From Bettongia penicillata ogilbyi (taxonomy: Eukaryota; Chordata; Mammalia; Diprotodontia; Potoroidae): a stretch of DNA of 64,000 nt. The stretch's first letter is position 1; each line of letters starts with the position of its first letter. The stretch is from positions 1,553,454 to 1,617,453 of the forward strand of contig JAJHZJ010000575.1 in assembly GCA_023548195.1 (NCBI GenBank), written 5' to 3'. The notes beneath the pieces are model-generated. The model saw nothing but the letters and a program-made list of their open reading frames with translations. It was not told the origin of the DNA and searched no databases. A program made the position numbers and the translations under genes. Positions 23,800-35,764 of the stretch are shown here, in pieces.

Positions 23800-24022
23800 C
23801 TATTAATTTTTAACTTCATGAGGTTTTTAAAAGAAACCACTACTGGAGTGGTTTGTTACTTTCTTCTCCAGCTCATTTTACAAGTGAGGAAACTGAGGCA
23901 AGCAGGGTTAAGCGATTTTCCCAGGGCCACAGTGCTAGTAAGTATATGAGTCCAGATTTGAACTCAGGTCTTCCTGACTCCGGGCTCTACTCTCTATCCA
24001 CTATGACACCTGGCTGCCCCAC
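23800..24022 (-). repeat. MAR1-like tRNA-derived CORE-SINE
   Basis: The plus strand shows 'actactggagtggtttgtta' (mutated BovB-like tail), 'caagtgaggaaactgaggca', then 'atttgaactcaggtcttcct' and 'atgacacctggctgcccc' (tRNA-like head), all reversed. Confidence 0.8.
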
Positions 24023-24061
24023 AAAAGAAACTTTACTGTTTCAACAGATGACTCTGTTGTT

Positions 24062-24265
24062 GGTGTTGATAATAATGATAGCTAGCATTTACCTATCACT
24101 TTAAGATTTGCAAAATGCTCATATATTCTCATTTACATTAATTCATTTGACCCATTAAAAGTGTAAAGTCCTTTCTGGGTCAACTGATGCATTAAAAAGC
24201 CATTTGTCATCTCTATTTTTAAAGTGGGATTCTTCCAAGGGTGATAAAGCACACATTTAAATTTT
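24062..24265 (-). repeat. MIR-type SINE, 3' part
   Basis: 'aatgatagctagcatttacc' and 'actttaagatttgcaaaatg' are the reversed 3' end of MIR-like SINEs. The rest is diverged. Confidence 0.6.
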
Positions 24266-24774
24266 TAACCCACCAAGATGAAGACTTTATGCTTCTTTTC
24301 TGGTGACCTGTATTTTAGCAATGCTTGTAATAGGAAGTCTATATTTGACTACTGGATTCTCAGTAGGCTGGCAAATAGAACTGTAATAACTGGAGAAAGC
24401 ATATAGATAATTAAGGTTGGAAAGGTTGTGACTTTGCAGTCAGTGAACAAGGGAGCAAAATTGAAATTTTGCCATTTTTTTTGAGTCAGTCCATGACCCT
24501 CTCTGGGCCTCAGTTGCTTCAGACCCTTTTCTCTTTCCTTTTCCCCATCCCCTTCCCTCCAGGAGTTGTTAATGTCTGCCTTGGGATAAAACACATGAGA
24601 GGTGCATGTTTTCCCAGATAGGCCAAGAGTGGGTTTTCCTAGCCCAAGAAATGGAAATGCTTGGGGACTGTGGTCAGGTATGCTAAGTAAGCACATGGGA
24701 TATTCATGCACCTAGCCAAATAGCTCAAAGAGAGAGCTTAGAGGAAATGTTATCTAACTACTGTGTCCTAGATG

Positions 24775-25030
24775 GAGGTAATGGTAATATTAATAATAAT
24801 TTATCCTGCTTTAAAGTTTGCAATGCAGCTTACAAATATTATCTCATTTTATCCTCAAAACAAACATGAGTCTGATGGTATTATCATCCCAGTTTTACAG
24901 ATGAAGAAACTAAGGTAGACAAAGTTTAAGTGACTTCTTGAGGATCACACAAACAACTGATGTCTGAGGTCAGATTTGAACTTGTGACTTTCTCATTCCA
25001 AGTCCAGCACTCTGCTACACTGCCAAAGTG
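24775..25030 (-). repeat. MIR-type SINE, near complete
   Basis: Reversed SINE from 3' end ('ttaaagtttgcaatgcagct') through 'gatgaagaaactaaggtaga' to the tRNA-like head 'gtccagcactctgctacact'. Confidence 0.82.
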
Positions 25031-25744
25031 GATGAAATTTCCTAGACGACATGATACTAGATTTTTTCCTTTTAGATCAGACCTCCTGAAATGAAGACCT
25101 TCTTAAGCAGTGGGCTCTTTTATGAGAGTGGAAGGCTGTAGGCATGGCACACATGTCTACATGTCAGATTTGGGGAGAACATCTAGCCTTTGCTCTCTCC
25201 TCTTAGGCAGGGGAATCAGTTTCTATGTAACTGACCATTCCCTTGCATTTTCTACTTCTATTAGTCTCCTTACTTTGTCCTGCATCCATGGAAGAGTGAC
25301 CTGCTCCCAAAGATCTCTAAACACAGATCACTGTGTACAAATGAAAATCAGGGAGTAGATCCAGGGTTTCATGATGCTTACCTTCCCACATACCCTTCTT
25401 ATATAGAAAATCTAATAGAGATTCCTCTGGCCCTATAATTATACAATACTATATTTTGCAATCATGTTTCCTCTTTTCTCCTCCTCCTTTATCCTATCAA
25501 GTTACAAAAATAGGACTTGGTCTTCGTTCCTTGCCCCTAATCCAAACTCTTAAGGGTTCATAAAACTTCATCATTGTCAGCTTTCCTGCCTTCCCTCAGA
25601 AATAGAAACCAAAAGCTATCATTTTATTTTCACATCCTAAACATACTGGATATTATTTTGAAGAGTCCAATATTCCAGAAACTGAAGGGCAATAGAGTAA
25701 GCAAGTGCCTGCTTTCTGAAATGCACCTGTATATATGCATATGT
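25031..25744. other. No supported feature
   Basis: Unassigned. Frames at 25,110-25,358 and 25,574-25,765 are short and featureless. Confidence 0.4.
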
Positions 25745-25806
25745 ACACACTACACTTACACATAAACACACACACAAATCCATATACACACATGCATACA
25801 TGCATA
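25745..25806 (+). repeat. (AC)n-rich imperfect microsatellite
   Basis: Alternating CA/TA with 'cacacacacaaat' and 'acacacatgcatacatgcat' segments. Confidence 0.75.
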
Positions 25807-26119
25807 TCCAGGAGAGAATCTGGGCTTATAAACAAGTTGGGGAAAGCTAACTGAGAAGAGAAACTTCAAAATTGCAGGGAAGGATTTGGATCTTCCTTGT
25901 TAGGACTTGTTCCTCTTGACTCGAGCTACTTCCCTCCCACCCCCTGGAGTCTCCTACTTCCTTTCAGTTAAGTAGAGTTCTGTTTACCTGTTTTACCTAC
26001 TTCCTCCTGCCCTTTATCTTCTTCTGTCAGAATTTCCTAAGAAATGGGTTTGTTCATGTTCAGAGTACACACTCACTCTCCCAGGTAGTAAGTTTAAGTC
26101 CTTTTTGTTCTTGGATGAC
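25807..26119. other. No supported feature
   Basis: Unassigned sequence. Confidence 0.4.
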
Positions 26120-26285
26120 TAATTAAGAGCCGAAAGGAACCTTGGAAACTGCTTCGCCCAGCTCTCTCAGTTCACAAAGGAAGATATTGAGACTCAGACA
26201 TGTTAAACCAAGATCATTCAAGTAGCAAGGAGGAAAGCCAAGATTTGAACCTCAATCTTCTGCCCAAGTCCAGCTGGAGTCAGTT
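26120..26285 (-). repeat. MIR-type SINE
   Basis: The plus strand shows 'aggaagatattgagactcag' then 'atttgaacctcaatcttctg', a reversed MIR/tRNA-SINE body. Confidence 0.65.
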
Positions 26286-26344
26286 TAGATATAACTGTAT
26301 TTCTGTGTCACTCATTTGTCCTGTTTTATTCTTGACATCAGAGT

Positions 26345-26525
26345 GGCCTTTAGGTAGTAGCTGTTGTACTGTAAAGACCACTGAACTGGGAAGGCAGGTT
26401 TGACTGTGCCTCTGGATAGTCGTGTTTGTTTTCAGACAAGATACTTCCTTTTGGGGGAACTTCCTTACCTGATTTATGAAACAGAAGGGTAGAGTTTGAT
26501 TAAAAATATTTGTTGAGTGTCTATC
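26345..26525 (+). repeat. tRNA-derived SINE, diverged
   Basis: 'gtaaagaccactgaactggg' (head) and 'ttacctgatttatgaaacag' (CORE 'tcatctgtaaaat' equivalent) in order. Confidence 0.5.
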
Positions 26526-26613
26526 ATGTCTGAGATATAATGCTGAGAATAAAGAATATAGTAATAGTGGAGGAAAGTCCCTAATCTGGATGTTTAGCAG
26601 GAGACTCTTCAGA

Positions 26614-26615
<2 letters not shown>

Positions 26616-26658
<43 letters not shown>

Positions 26659-26688
26659 AACGACAACGACAATGATGATAATGATACT
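26616..26688 (+). repeat. (GAT)n microsatellite
   Basis: Perfect GAT triplets to about 26,658, then GATAACGAC/AATGAT variants. Ser/Ile runs in overlapping reverse-strand frames come from this repeat. Confidence 0.93.
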
Positions 26689-26829
26689 GGTCTTTACCAG
26701 GCAAGGCACATGGGGCCTAAAGCTATCAAGGCAAAAGCTGTAACTGTATGTCAAGGAACATAATGGCACCCTGAAATCATGGATAAACATGTTTAAAGGA
26801 ATTAGTTCCTATGTAACATCTTTTAGAGA

Positions 26830-27265
26830 AATAGACCATAGATATAATTTGCTATTAAATCAATTACATTTCTCGCTGTATCCTCCCCACTCCCACAGAG
26901 TCATCCTCTAAAACAAAGAACTTTTTTCAAGAGAGAAAAAGAAGAAAAAATTAGTAAAACTGAGCAATACATCCAAAATATGTGATGTCGAATATGAAAG
27001 CCCCTCCCCCAAGAGTCTGATCTCTGAAAAGAATGGGAGGGGGTGCTATCTGCCCATATCTCTTCTTTGGGGTAAGATTTCTTTGTTATGATCTTGAAAC
27101 ATTGAATTTTGGTCATTGCTCTTTCCATTTATATTCTTGTAGTCATTGTGTATTTTGTTTTTCTGCTTCTACCTGCATCATTTTGCATCAGTTCATGTGT
27201 TATATGCTGCTTTCCATTAATCATGCTCATCATTTCTTATAGTGCAATAATATTCCATTACAATG
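26830..27265 (-). mobile_element. L1 3' end fragment
   Basis: The plus strand shows 'catatctcttctttggggta', 'gcatcagttcatgtgttata' and 'catcatttcttatagtgcaa' then 'aatattccattacaatgaca'. This is the reverse complement of the L1 ORF2 end and 3' UTR ('tgtaatggaatactattg' in the sense direction, seen at 46,912-46,929). Confidence 0.7.
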
Positions 27266-27448
27266 ACATGTAACTGGACTTTGCATATGCCCAGATCATC
27301 TCATATGGGGATCCCCATGTGGGAGAAACCAAGATCCTAGTGCTGAAAGAAAACATTATTCATTTCCCCTACCATGTGTGAGTATAGTCTCTTTCCCCTG
27401 AATGTGGGCAAGAATAGATTACATCTTTAAAATTACCAGACTGGAATA

Positions 27449-27450
<2 letters not shown>

Positions 27451-27538
<88 letters not shown>

Positions 27539-27571
27539 GTCTCTCTGTCTCTCTGTCTCTCTCTCTTTCTC
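27451..27571 (+). repeat. (TC)n microsatellite, long
   Basis: More than 80 bases of uninterrupted CT, then CTGTCTCT variants. The minus strand is pure purine. The 71-codon Arg/Glu frame on the minus strand is an artefact of the repeat. Confidence 0.95.
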
Positions 27572-27600
27572 CTGGAGAATTCAATATGCAAACTGAACTA

Positions 27601-28028
27601 GAAATAGAGCATTATTACTAACAAAACTGGTGCCTATATTGACTGGAAATAACAATGATCCATTACAATTGAATAACATTCAAAAAATAATAACTTCATA
27701 TACTCAAAATGGAAAAGTCATGGTTAGGCAGAATTTTATGTGCAGAAAAAGATATGAGGGCATAAGTGAAGTACAAATTCAATACAAATGTGATATAAAA
27801 TTATTAGAAGACCCTAAACTGTTGACTATGCTAAACTGTGTGTCCTTGGTATCCATCTTCCATGTCTTTGGGAAGAGTAATTTTTGCATACTGAGTTCTT
27901 CTCAGCAGAAATCAGCACTCATGCTCTGACATAAGTTAATAAAGAATCTTAAAACTCCTTAGAATTATGTATCTCTGGCACCCACCTGTAACCTCTCTAT
28001 GGTCCCCATAAATCTTCTTATTTTATAT
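27601..28028. other. Unassigned sequence with a polyadenylation-like signal
   Basis: A 99-codon frame (27,630-27,929) has no recognisable family. 'gttaataaagaatcttaaaa' at about 27,935 could be an LTR or 3'-end AATAAA signal. See the adjoining candidate LTR. Confidence 0.3.
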
Positions 28029-28436
28029 AGAGAAATAAACAGCATGCTTGTACTTTTTCCTACAGAGGGGCTCAGCTATTCCTAGATATTACAGAAAGTT
28101 CCCTTTCAGGTCTTGAAAAGGGACATAACTATTCCCAGCCTCATCAAGAAGCCCCTGGAAAATCCCCTTTCATAGGTGGCTAAGCCATCTATAGATAAAA
28201 TGGGTAAAAAGATTTCTGGAGATCATGGCTGTCCATAGAGAGAATAATGGCTCAACATTTCTTTTGATTATACCCCCCTTGCTAGTGCTGTATTCCTCCT
28301 GAGGCTATCTGCAACATCCAGATACCTGACCCAGCTTCCTGAGACTTACTTCGCTTTTCTTCCCTGATTAATAAACTGCATGTGAGAGTGTATTGACTTT
28401 TCATTTCATGGGCATCTTGGATCCTAACTGAACATT
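28029..28436 (+). repeat. Possible solo LTR of an endogenous retrovirus
   Basis: About 400 bases ending 'ccctgattaataaactgcat' plus 45 bases to 'taactgaaca' resemble the R-U5 end of an LTR: polyadenylation signal, GT/T-rich stretch, CA end. No internal retroviral gene remnant, primer-binding site or second LTR was recognised, so this is tentative. Confidence 0.35.
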
Positions 28437-28626
28437 TCTGAAACAAATGCATCAAAAGTTTCTTTTAAAAAAACCATAGAATCTTAAGTTGTAGAATGAA
28501 AACTATGAATGCAGAAAATGCAGATGACAGCTCCTATTTTCTTCTTTACTCCACCCTCATCTACTTACAGCTGGCATTTCAAATTCTTTTCTGGGCCCAG
28601 AATTTCAGCAAAAAATATTGAAAAGA

Positions 28627-31198
28627 GAAGAGAGGGTTGGAGCCAAGATGCAGGGATCTGCTAAATCTCTCCCCCCAAACCCCTCAAAAAATCTGTAAAA
28701 CTGATTCTAAACAAATTCTAGAGCAGCAGAAGCCATAAAAGGACATTTTGAAGCAAATTTCCAGCACAAGACAATCTGAAAGATGACAGAAAGTGTCTAT
28801 TGCATCAGGCTGGTAGTGGAGTGCAGTTTAGTAATGACAGAGCTGGAGTGGGACTTAGGGAACTGAATCATTGGTGGCTGCTGTGGTTTCTAGACTTGGC
28901 AACTCACAAAAGTCAAAGACAGATTCGAAGGTCAGTGGGAAAGACCCCAGTCCCAGCTCCATGGAGGTGGCAGCCACTGCTGAATCAGAAGCTGCTTGTG
29001 GAGCCCTGCACTTAACAAAGAGTTCAAAAGTCAAGTAATTGGCTGGGAAAATGAGAAAACAGGGAAAAAGAAACAGATAATAGAATCTTACTTTCTTGAT
29101 GAAGAGGTATTTTCTTACATTATTGGTGATAAGGAAGATCAAAACATACAGCCAGAAGAAGACAACAAAGTCAGAGCTCCTGCATTCAAAGCCTCCAAGA
29201 AAAATATGAATTGGTCTCAGGTCGTGAAAGAGCTCAAAAAGATTTTTGAAAATCAAGGAAGAGAAGTAGAGGAAAAATTGGGAAGAGAAATGAGTGCGAT
29301 GCAAGAAAATCATGAAAAATAAGTCAACAGCTTGCTAAAGGAAAGTCCCCCAAAAGATGAAGAAAATGACACCTTTAAAATTAGACTAATTCAAGTGGCA
29401 AAAGAGGTCTGAAAAAACAATGAGGAGAAGCATGCCTGTAAAAGCAGAATGAGCCAGATGAAAAAAGATGTCCAAAAACTCACTGAACAAAACAATTCTT
29501 TAAAAATTAGAATGGAGAAAATGGAAACTAATGACTTTATGAGAAATCAAGAAATTATCAAATAAAACCAAGAAGAATAGAAGACAATGGGAAGTATCTC
29601 ATTGGGGGAAAAACAGACCTGGAAAATAGGTCCAGGAGAGATAATTTAAAAATTATTGGACTGCCTGAAAGCCATGATCAAAAAAAGAGCTTAGATACCA
29701 TTTTTCAAGAAACTATCAAGGGAAACTGCCCTGATATTCTAGAATCAGAGGATAAAATAGAAATTGAAAGAATCCATCAATCACTTCCTGAAAGAAATCC
29801 CAAAAGGAAAATTCCTAGGAATATTGTAGCCAAATTCCAGAGTTCCCAGGTCAAGGAGAAAATATTTACAAGCACAGAGAAACAATTCAAGTATTGTGGA
29901 AAGACAATTGAGATAATACAAGATTAGCAGCTTCTACACTAAGGGATTGTAGGGTTTGAGATATGATATTCCAGAGGTCAAAGGAGCTAGGATACACTAA
30001 GGAGTTGATGGACTTGGAATATGATATTCTAGAGGTCAAAGATGATAGGATTAAAATCAAGAATCACCTACCCAGCAAAACTGAGTATAATACATCAGAG
30101 GAAAAAATGGAACTTCAGTGAAATAAGAGGACTTCCAAGCATTCTTGAAAAGACCAGAGCTGAATAGAAAATTTGCCTTTCAAATACAAGAATCAAGAGA
30201 AGCATGAAAATGTAAACAGGAAAGAGAAACCATAAAGAATTTATTAAAACTGAACTGTTTATGTAGCTACATGAAAAGGTGATATTTGAAACTCATGAGA
30301 CCTTTCTCAGTATTAGCATAGTTGGAGGGAATATATGTATGTGTATGTATATGTATGGAGGGAGAGACAGAGACAGAGAGACAGAGGGCACAGGGTGAGC
30401 TGAATATGAAAGAATGATGTATAAAAAAGAAAATTAAATGTTGAGAGGAATGCACTAGGAGGAAGAGAAAGGAAGAGGTAGAACGTAGTAAATCATCTCA
30501 TATAATAGAGACAAGAAAGAACTTTTACAGTGGAGAGGAAAAAGGGGAAGATGAAGCCTCCCTTTCATCAGATTTGGCTTCAGGAGGGAATAGCACACAC
30601 ACACTCAATTGGATATGGAAGTTAATCTCATCCTACAGGAAAGCAGAGGAAAGGGGATAAGAGGGGGGGAATAATAGAAGAGATAGCAGGTTGGGGGAAG
30701 GGGTAATTGGAAGCAAACACTTTGGTAGAGGAACAGGTCAAAGGAAAAAATAGAATAAATGGAGGGCAGGACAGGATAGAGGGAAATATAGTTAATCTTT
30801 CACAACATGCCTGTTATGGAAGTGTTTTGCATGAATACACATGCATAACCTATATTAAATTGCTTGCTTTCTTAATAAAGGTGGATAGGGAGGGGGGATG
30901 GGAAAGAATATGGAACTCAAATCTTTAAACATAAATGTTAAAAATTGTTTTCACATGCAACTAGGAAATAAGATACAAAGGCAAGGGGGTATAGAAATCT
31001 ATCATGCCCTACAGGAAAATAGAAGGGAAGGATAATAGAATAGAAGGGGGGTGATGGAAGAGAGGCACATGGGAGGAAAGAGTAATCAGAATATATGCTG
31101 TTCAGGGGTGGGGAGGAGGGAGGAGGCAGAAAGAAAATTTAAAATTCCAAAGTTTGTGGAAGTGAATGTTGAAAACTGAAAATAAATAAATTTTAATA
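28627..31198 (+). mobile_element. HAL1-type (ORF1-only) L1-derived retrotransposon, decayed
   Basis: It begins 'gaagagagggttggagccaa' with the L1-type start and has a ~420-base 5' UTR. A broken ORF1 runs about 29,050-30,205. A ~1-kb purine-rich 3' region then leads straight to an 'aaataaataaattttaataa' end with no endonuclease or reverse transcriptase. The 3' region aligns in order with those of the copies at 40,504-43,479 and 53,572-56,279. Flanking 13-mers aatattgaaaaga (28,614-28,626) and aatattgacaaga (31,199-31,211) differ by one base and look like a target-site duplication. Confidence 0.8.
29050..30205 (+). pseudogene. HAL1-type ORF1 remnant
   Basis: Decayed ORF1 of the element at 28,627-31,198, encoding what was an RNA-binding trimeric chaperone-like protein in the L1 ORF1p family. 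The first ~90 codons remain open to 29,322 (contains LKKIFENQGREVEEKLGREM, coiled-coil start) and then hit a stop. Further coiled-coil, RRM-like ('LKIIGLPESHD' equivalent near 29,650) and C-terminal blocks follow in shifted frames with several stops. Near 29,938-30,050 a ~58-base segment containing 'gatatgatattc' and 'agaggtcaaag' is present twice in tandem. The ORF cannot encode a full protein. Confidence 0.8.
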
Positions 31199-31334
31199 AA
31201 TATTGACAAGATCAAATGTGCCAAGGACAGGAGAAGTGGGACAGTGAGATGATCATGACAATGCTAGATCAAAACTGGAAGATAGAGATGGAGATTAGTA
31301 TTCCTGGAAAAGGTTAAATTATGAAGAACGTGAG

Positions 31335-31800
31335 ATACTTTGGTGAGCATTTGAGAGGCTGTCATGTGGATGAGGAAACAGGATTGGTCTGAGTCGTCCC
31401 AGGGAGAATTAGAACTCTGGGTGAAACTTTTCAGTAGGGAAACTGAGGTTCAGTTTAAGGAAAATGCTCCTGTGAGAGCTCTCTAAAGTGAAGTGGGCTT
31501 TCCTAGCAGGTACTTGGGCTCCTGGAAGTCTTCAGTCCAAGCAAGGTTGGTTGACCACTAATTCAGGACTTTACAGTTTACCAGCTGATCTTAATGTTCT
31601 TTGAATGGTCTTCTAAATCTATGGTTCTGTAACACTGGAAAGAATGGGATCTCTCTGTACTCTAGGTATCTGTGTCCCTAGAGGTTTTGAAGCTGAGGCT
31701 GGAGTACTTCTTGTCACTGATAGTGAAGAAAGAATTCTAGGGTAGCTGCACATTGAACCAGACAACTTCAGAAGTCATGTCTAGTTCTCATCTCACTGTA
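31335..31800 (+). repeat. L3/CR1 LINE 3' region
   Basis: 'agaggctgtcatgtggatga', 'gagaattagaactctgggtg' and 'ctggaagtcttcagtccaag' follow the CR1/L3 order, with a second L3-like piece ('ggttttgaagctgaggctgg') to about 31,800. Confidence 0.6.
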
Positions 31801-31929
31801 GTCTTTTTATGGTTCTTGCCTTCAAGGAGTTCAAAGTCACAAGTAGAAAAAGATAATCTGAACCCTAAATTTATTTTTAAATTATATGAATGAATACTAC
31901 TGAAGAAAAACATCCTGTTTTTATTGAAC

Positions 31930-32135
31930 CTATTGGTAAAGAGCTCTGCACTTGAAGTCAGGAAGACTTATGTTGAAATCCTGCCTCAGATATTACTAGC
32001 TATGTGACTTTGGGCAAGTCATTTATCCTCTTCCAGTTTCAGTTTTCTCATCTGTAAAATGGGTATAATTGGTGAGCCTCAAATGAGATGATATAGGCAA
32101 TGTGCTTTGCAAATCTTAATGCTTTTGTAAAGTCT
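31930..32135 (+). repeat. tRNA-headed MIR-type SINE
   Basis: 'agagctctgcacttgaagtc', 'tgtgactttgggcaagtcat' and 'tctcatctgtaaaatgggta', ending 'atgtgctttgcaaatcttaa', the full MIR-like order. Confidence 0.8.
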
Positions 32136-32189
32136 AGCAATTTCTGACAGTGTTAGAGAGAATGCATTATGAGGAAATCCCCTCTACCA

Positions 32190-32335
32190 ATGCATATTAG
32201 TAGCTGCATTGCACCTTACAGTGCTCAAAAGTTATTTGCCTCCAACACCAAGAGGCTAGGTGACTTAGCCAAGGTCACACATCCAACTCTTGAGTGCCAG
32301 CTTTGCTTGCCACAGAGCTATTCTCTCTTGCACTT
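32190..32335 (-). repeat. MIR-type SINE fragment
   Basis: 'aggtgacttagccaaggtca' then 'caactcttgagtgccagctt', reversed CORE and head, diverged. Confidence 0.4.
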
Positions 32336-33751
32336 CTCATGCTCACATTCCATCTAACATCAGTATGTTCATTGAAGTATTGGAGTAAGAAGCTAGAATG
32401 TGCTTTTCAGTCTTTCGAATTAAGAACAATTCAACTTTGAGTTGATCTGCAAATCTTCTGAGAATTCTTTTTCAATAATATGTTCCTGTCTACACATGCC
32501 TGACACATGTCTCCCCACAGAGTGACTTGGAACTTTAAAGATCATGGCATTCTGTGACCTAGAGCTGTCATCAAAAGAATATTGAGCCGAAAAGAACGGG
32601 CCTTTGTTTCAGGGAGAAACTCCATGAAATTTCTCAAAGGCAATTTAGCCAACTCTCCTCTTTCTGTTCAGTTCTAGACCCAGTACATTTTCTCTCTGAA
32701 GTGTCTGCTTCAGAAACATATGTATGATTCTCACTTCTCTCCCTCCGCCCTGCCCCCCGAGTCCTGCCTCCAAATTTGAAAGCTGCTGGGATGGGAGCAG
32801 GCAGCCAAGAGTGGTCAGAACTCGTTAGTTTATTCTCATCCAAATATCACTGAAGGTTGAGACTGCACCAAGAAAATGTAATTCCCCTGATTGCTAGCCC
32901 TGAAAGAGAAAGAGAGCACAAACAGAAGTAAGAGAAATGAGAGTTGCACTCAGGATAGGATGCAGTTTCTATGTTTCTCAACTAAGAGAGGGAAGCTAGG
33001 AAATAAACTCCCCCTCCCCACCGGGCTGCACTGCTTCTGTAGCTGCTTTATGACCATGAATTTGCAGAGGATGCAATGCCTAGATGAAAAAGAGGAAGAC
33101 TGTCTCTGTTCTGTGTTTCCAAGAACAGCACTGATAAAACTCCTGCCACCCTACTTCCTGGCTATATGTGAACACACTTTGCTTTTTTGTTTCATTTTTT
33201 TTATAAAAAAGGTCTGTTTCCATTCTGTATTGTACAAGAGTTCTCAAAAAAAGAAACCTGTGTTGGTGACAGTGTTCATTGTGTTCATGTCTTTCCACGT
33301 GCTTTGGGGAAGAGAAAAAGCAGCCATCAAAAGGTTACATTCACCCTGGAGACTGAGAGGAGAAAACTCCCTTTTGCAGATGTTGGGGTACTAACTGGGG
33401 GCTCAAAATGAACCAAAGAGATTTTACTGAAAGGAAAAATTGAACTCTCTCAAAGCAGGGAAAATATTAAGCCATGTGAATCTGACCTGAAATGGATTCT
33501 CCTAGAGAAAGAATGAGTTAAATAAATGGTGTAATTCTAGGGAGACGATTCTTAGTAAGGAGAAACTTTGTCTCTAAGCCCCTCTGAGGCAGTTAGCCTT
33601 GGTCATATTTCCCTTCCTACTTGGACAAGTGAAAAGAGTCTTATAACATAGCTTCCCCATCACATCAGGACCAGGGGGAGACCAAAGGGTGGTAAATAAG
33701 GGAAAAATCATACCTGGGGTTATGCTTCACTCATAGGAGGATAAAAAGGCA
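32336..33751. other. Unassigned, mostly non-repetitive sequence
   Basis: About 1.4 kb without a repeat I can name. Overlapping open frames at 32,891-33,394 (167 codons), 33,080-33,298 (minus) and 33,187-33,411 lack domains, signal peptide or Kozak support. It is somewhat richer in G+C than its surroundings around 32,700-33,060. I see no exon with clear splice context. Confidence 0.4.
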
Positions 33752-34050
33752 AGGCAACAAGCATTTATTGAGCACTTACCATGTACCAGCAACTGTACTA
33801 AGTGTGTGGGGAGTTACAAAGACAAGACAAAAGAAAGATAATTGATGCTCTTAAGCAGCTTACATTCTAATGGGAGAAGACAACACACACACAAATGCAC
33901 ACACACATACACACATACAGGCACATACATGCACACATACCCACACATCCACACATGAGCTAAAATGAGCAAGTGGAGGAAGGGAGGAGATGGTGTCAAA
34001 GTCAGGAAAGTCAGAAGCACAGTTGGGAAGGGAATTAAATTTAGTAAGCC
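33752..34050 (-). repeat. L2 LINE 3' region with (CA)n insertion
   Basis: The plus strand shows 'aacaagcatttattgagcac', 'gtaccagcaactgtactaag' and 'agcttacattctaatgggag', reversed L2. The run 33,886-33,952 is CA-rich. Confidence 0.78.
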
Positions 34051-34265
34051 TGGGACCCTCTCCAAAATGTAGCCCATAGGAGGCATTCACCAATGGAAGA
34101 AGAGTACCAGCATGGTGAAAAAGCATTTCAGGGTAAAAAGGATGGGTGCCAGACAGAGGGTGTAGAAAGATTTCTTGCTAACAAAACAATTCCAATCACT
34201 AGCCACAGTTGGACATACATCTGTAACTCTCAATAAAAACACAGATGTATTATCTATATGTATAG

Positions 34266-34502
34266 ACATATAACTAAGTGGCATAGTGTTAACACTTGCA
34301 GTCAGGAAGACTTGAGATTGAATTTTACCTCTGACACTTCCTTAGCTGTGTGACCCTGGACATGTCACTTAATGTCCCCCAGCCTTAGTTTACTAATCTA
34401 TACAATAGGGATAACAATAGCCCCTATCTCACAGGGTGCTTGAAAAGATTAAATGAGATAGCACAGGAAAATTAACTTTGCAAATCTTAAAGGGCTATAG
34501 GA
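34266..34502 (+). repeat. tRNA-headed MIR-type SINE
   Basis: 'ataactaagtggcatagtgt', 'tgtgaccctggacatgtcac' and 'tactaatctatacaataggg', ending 'ctttgcaaatcttaaagggc'. Confidence 0.8.
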
Positions 34503-35519
34503 ACACTTGTCATTATTACATAAACATAGGTTGTCCATTCAAATGCATAGCATAGTCACAGACTGGGCAGTAGAACCATACAGGAAATGTAGTGCAAAAT
34601 ATATTGTCAAAGAAGTGGGTGTCTGGAAAATGAGTCAGACTGGTTATGAAGCAAGAACAAGGGATAAACACTGGATGGTCTCACACTCCATTTGCATCCA
34701 TTCAACATGAAGACGATTAGAAGCCAACGCCATGCTTGCTGGACCTGCCATGGAGCATTATAGGAGAATACGTTAGGCGAGGATGCATTGCCATCTAGAT
34801 TGTTGGAGGAAAATAACAGCTACATCTAGGAGATCTCAGATCAGTGGAAATATGTGGGCATCTCAAACTCTGAAAGTAAATGATTTTCATTTTTGAAAGG
34901 GAAGAATTGACTGTTTTCTTCAGTGGAGAAAGTGGTTTATGTTGGGAGCAGGAATCTCTCTTTCAAAGCTACTGATGTACCTTTGCAGGAATCATGAACC
35001 CAAGGAAAAGTTAGCTAATGAGATCTGTTAGAGCAGGTGACCATCCCAGAGCATGGATCATATCATGTTGATATAGAGATGTCCTATATGTTATTATAAA
35101 AGCAAAAGTAAAATGCCAGTCTTGCCAAGTATTTCATTTTTTTATTGTTGAAGATATTTTATATTGGATAAACTCCCAAAGGTACCACCATCTAAGACAA
35201 TTTACTTTCAGAGATTTCTTTTACAAATCTAACAAGGTTTCCTTCTTTTTGTGGAACTTGAAGAGTATAGAGAATTTGCATAGAAAGTACTAAATATTTT
35301 AGTTTCTGAAAGAAAAACCAGGAGTGAAGGGCATTGACATGGTTTCCCACATCTCTTTTTTTTAGAGATTACCTTGGTATGAGAGTATTTCCACCTTAAA
35401 TCCAAGTAAAGGCCAATTACTCTGACTAAAAATAGTCAGATAGTCTCAACATAATTTCAATTGAAGTGACAGGCAACATGGTATCATTGGAATTAGAAGC
35501 ATTTGTCTGAGTTTTCCTT
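34503..35519. other. No supported feature
   Basis: Unassigned sequence. Short frames only. Confidence 0.4.
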
Positions 35520-35715
35520 TCTAACAAAAGTGACTACTGGCTTTGGAGTCAAAGGATCTGAGGTCAAATTACAGCTCTGTTACTACCTGTCTAACCTTTA
35601 GCCTTTTCCCTTCAGCCACAATCATCCCAAGCCACAGTTTCATCTGTAAAATGGGTCATTTGGACTAGACATTATTTTAAATCCCTTCCAGCTATAAATC
35701 TATAATTCTCATTTT
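35520..35715 (+). repeat. tRNA-derived SINE
   Basis: 'ctggctttggagtcaaagga', 'gaggtcaaattacagctctg', 'tttcatctgtaaaatgggtc', 'tttaaatcccttccagctat'. Complete but mutated. Confidence 0.68.
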
Positions 35716-35764
35716 ATTGCATTATTCTGAATATAAGTTATGCTCAAATATGATAAAGATAGAC

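Noticed and set aside
26280..26672. Ser-rich and Ile-rich frames on the minus strand
   Set aside because: Produced by reading the (GAT)n microsatellite in different frames.
27369..27584. Arg/Glu-rich frame resembling an RE-repeat protein
   Set aside because: Direct translation of the long (GA)n strand.
32891..33394. 167-codon open frame in unassigned sequence
   Set aside because: No domain, no transmembrane or signal pattern consistent with a family, and several overlapping frames of similar length on both strands. Not supported as an exon.
33886..33952. Regularly spaced short repeats suggestive of an array
   Set aside because: Imperfect (CA)n inside an L2, with no spacer-repeat structure. 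No CRISPR is expected in a mammalian genome.
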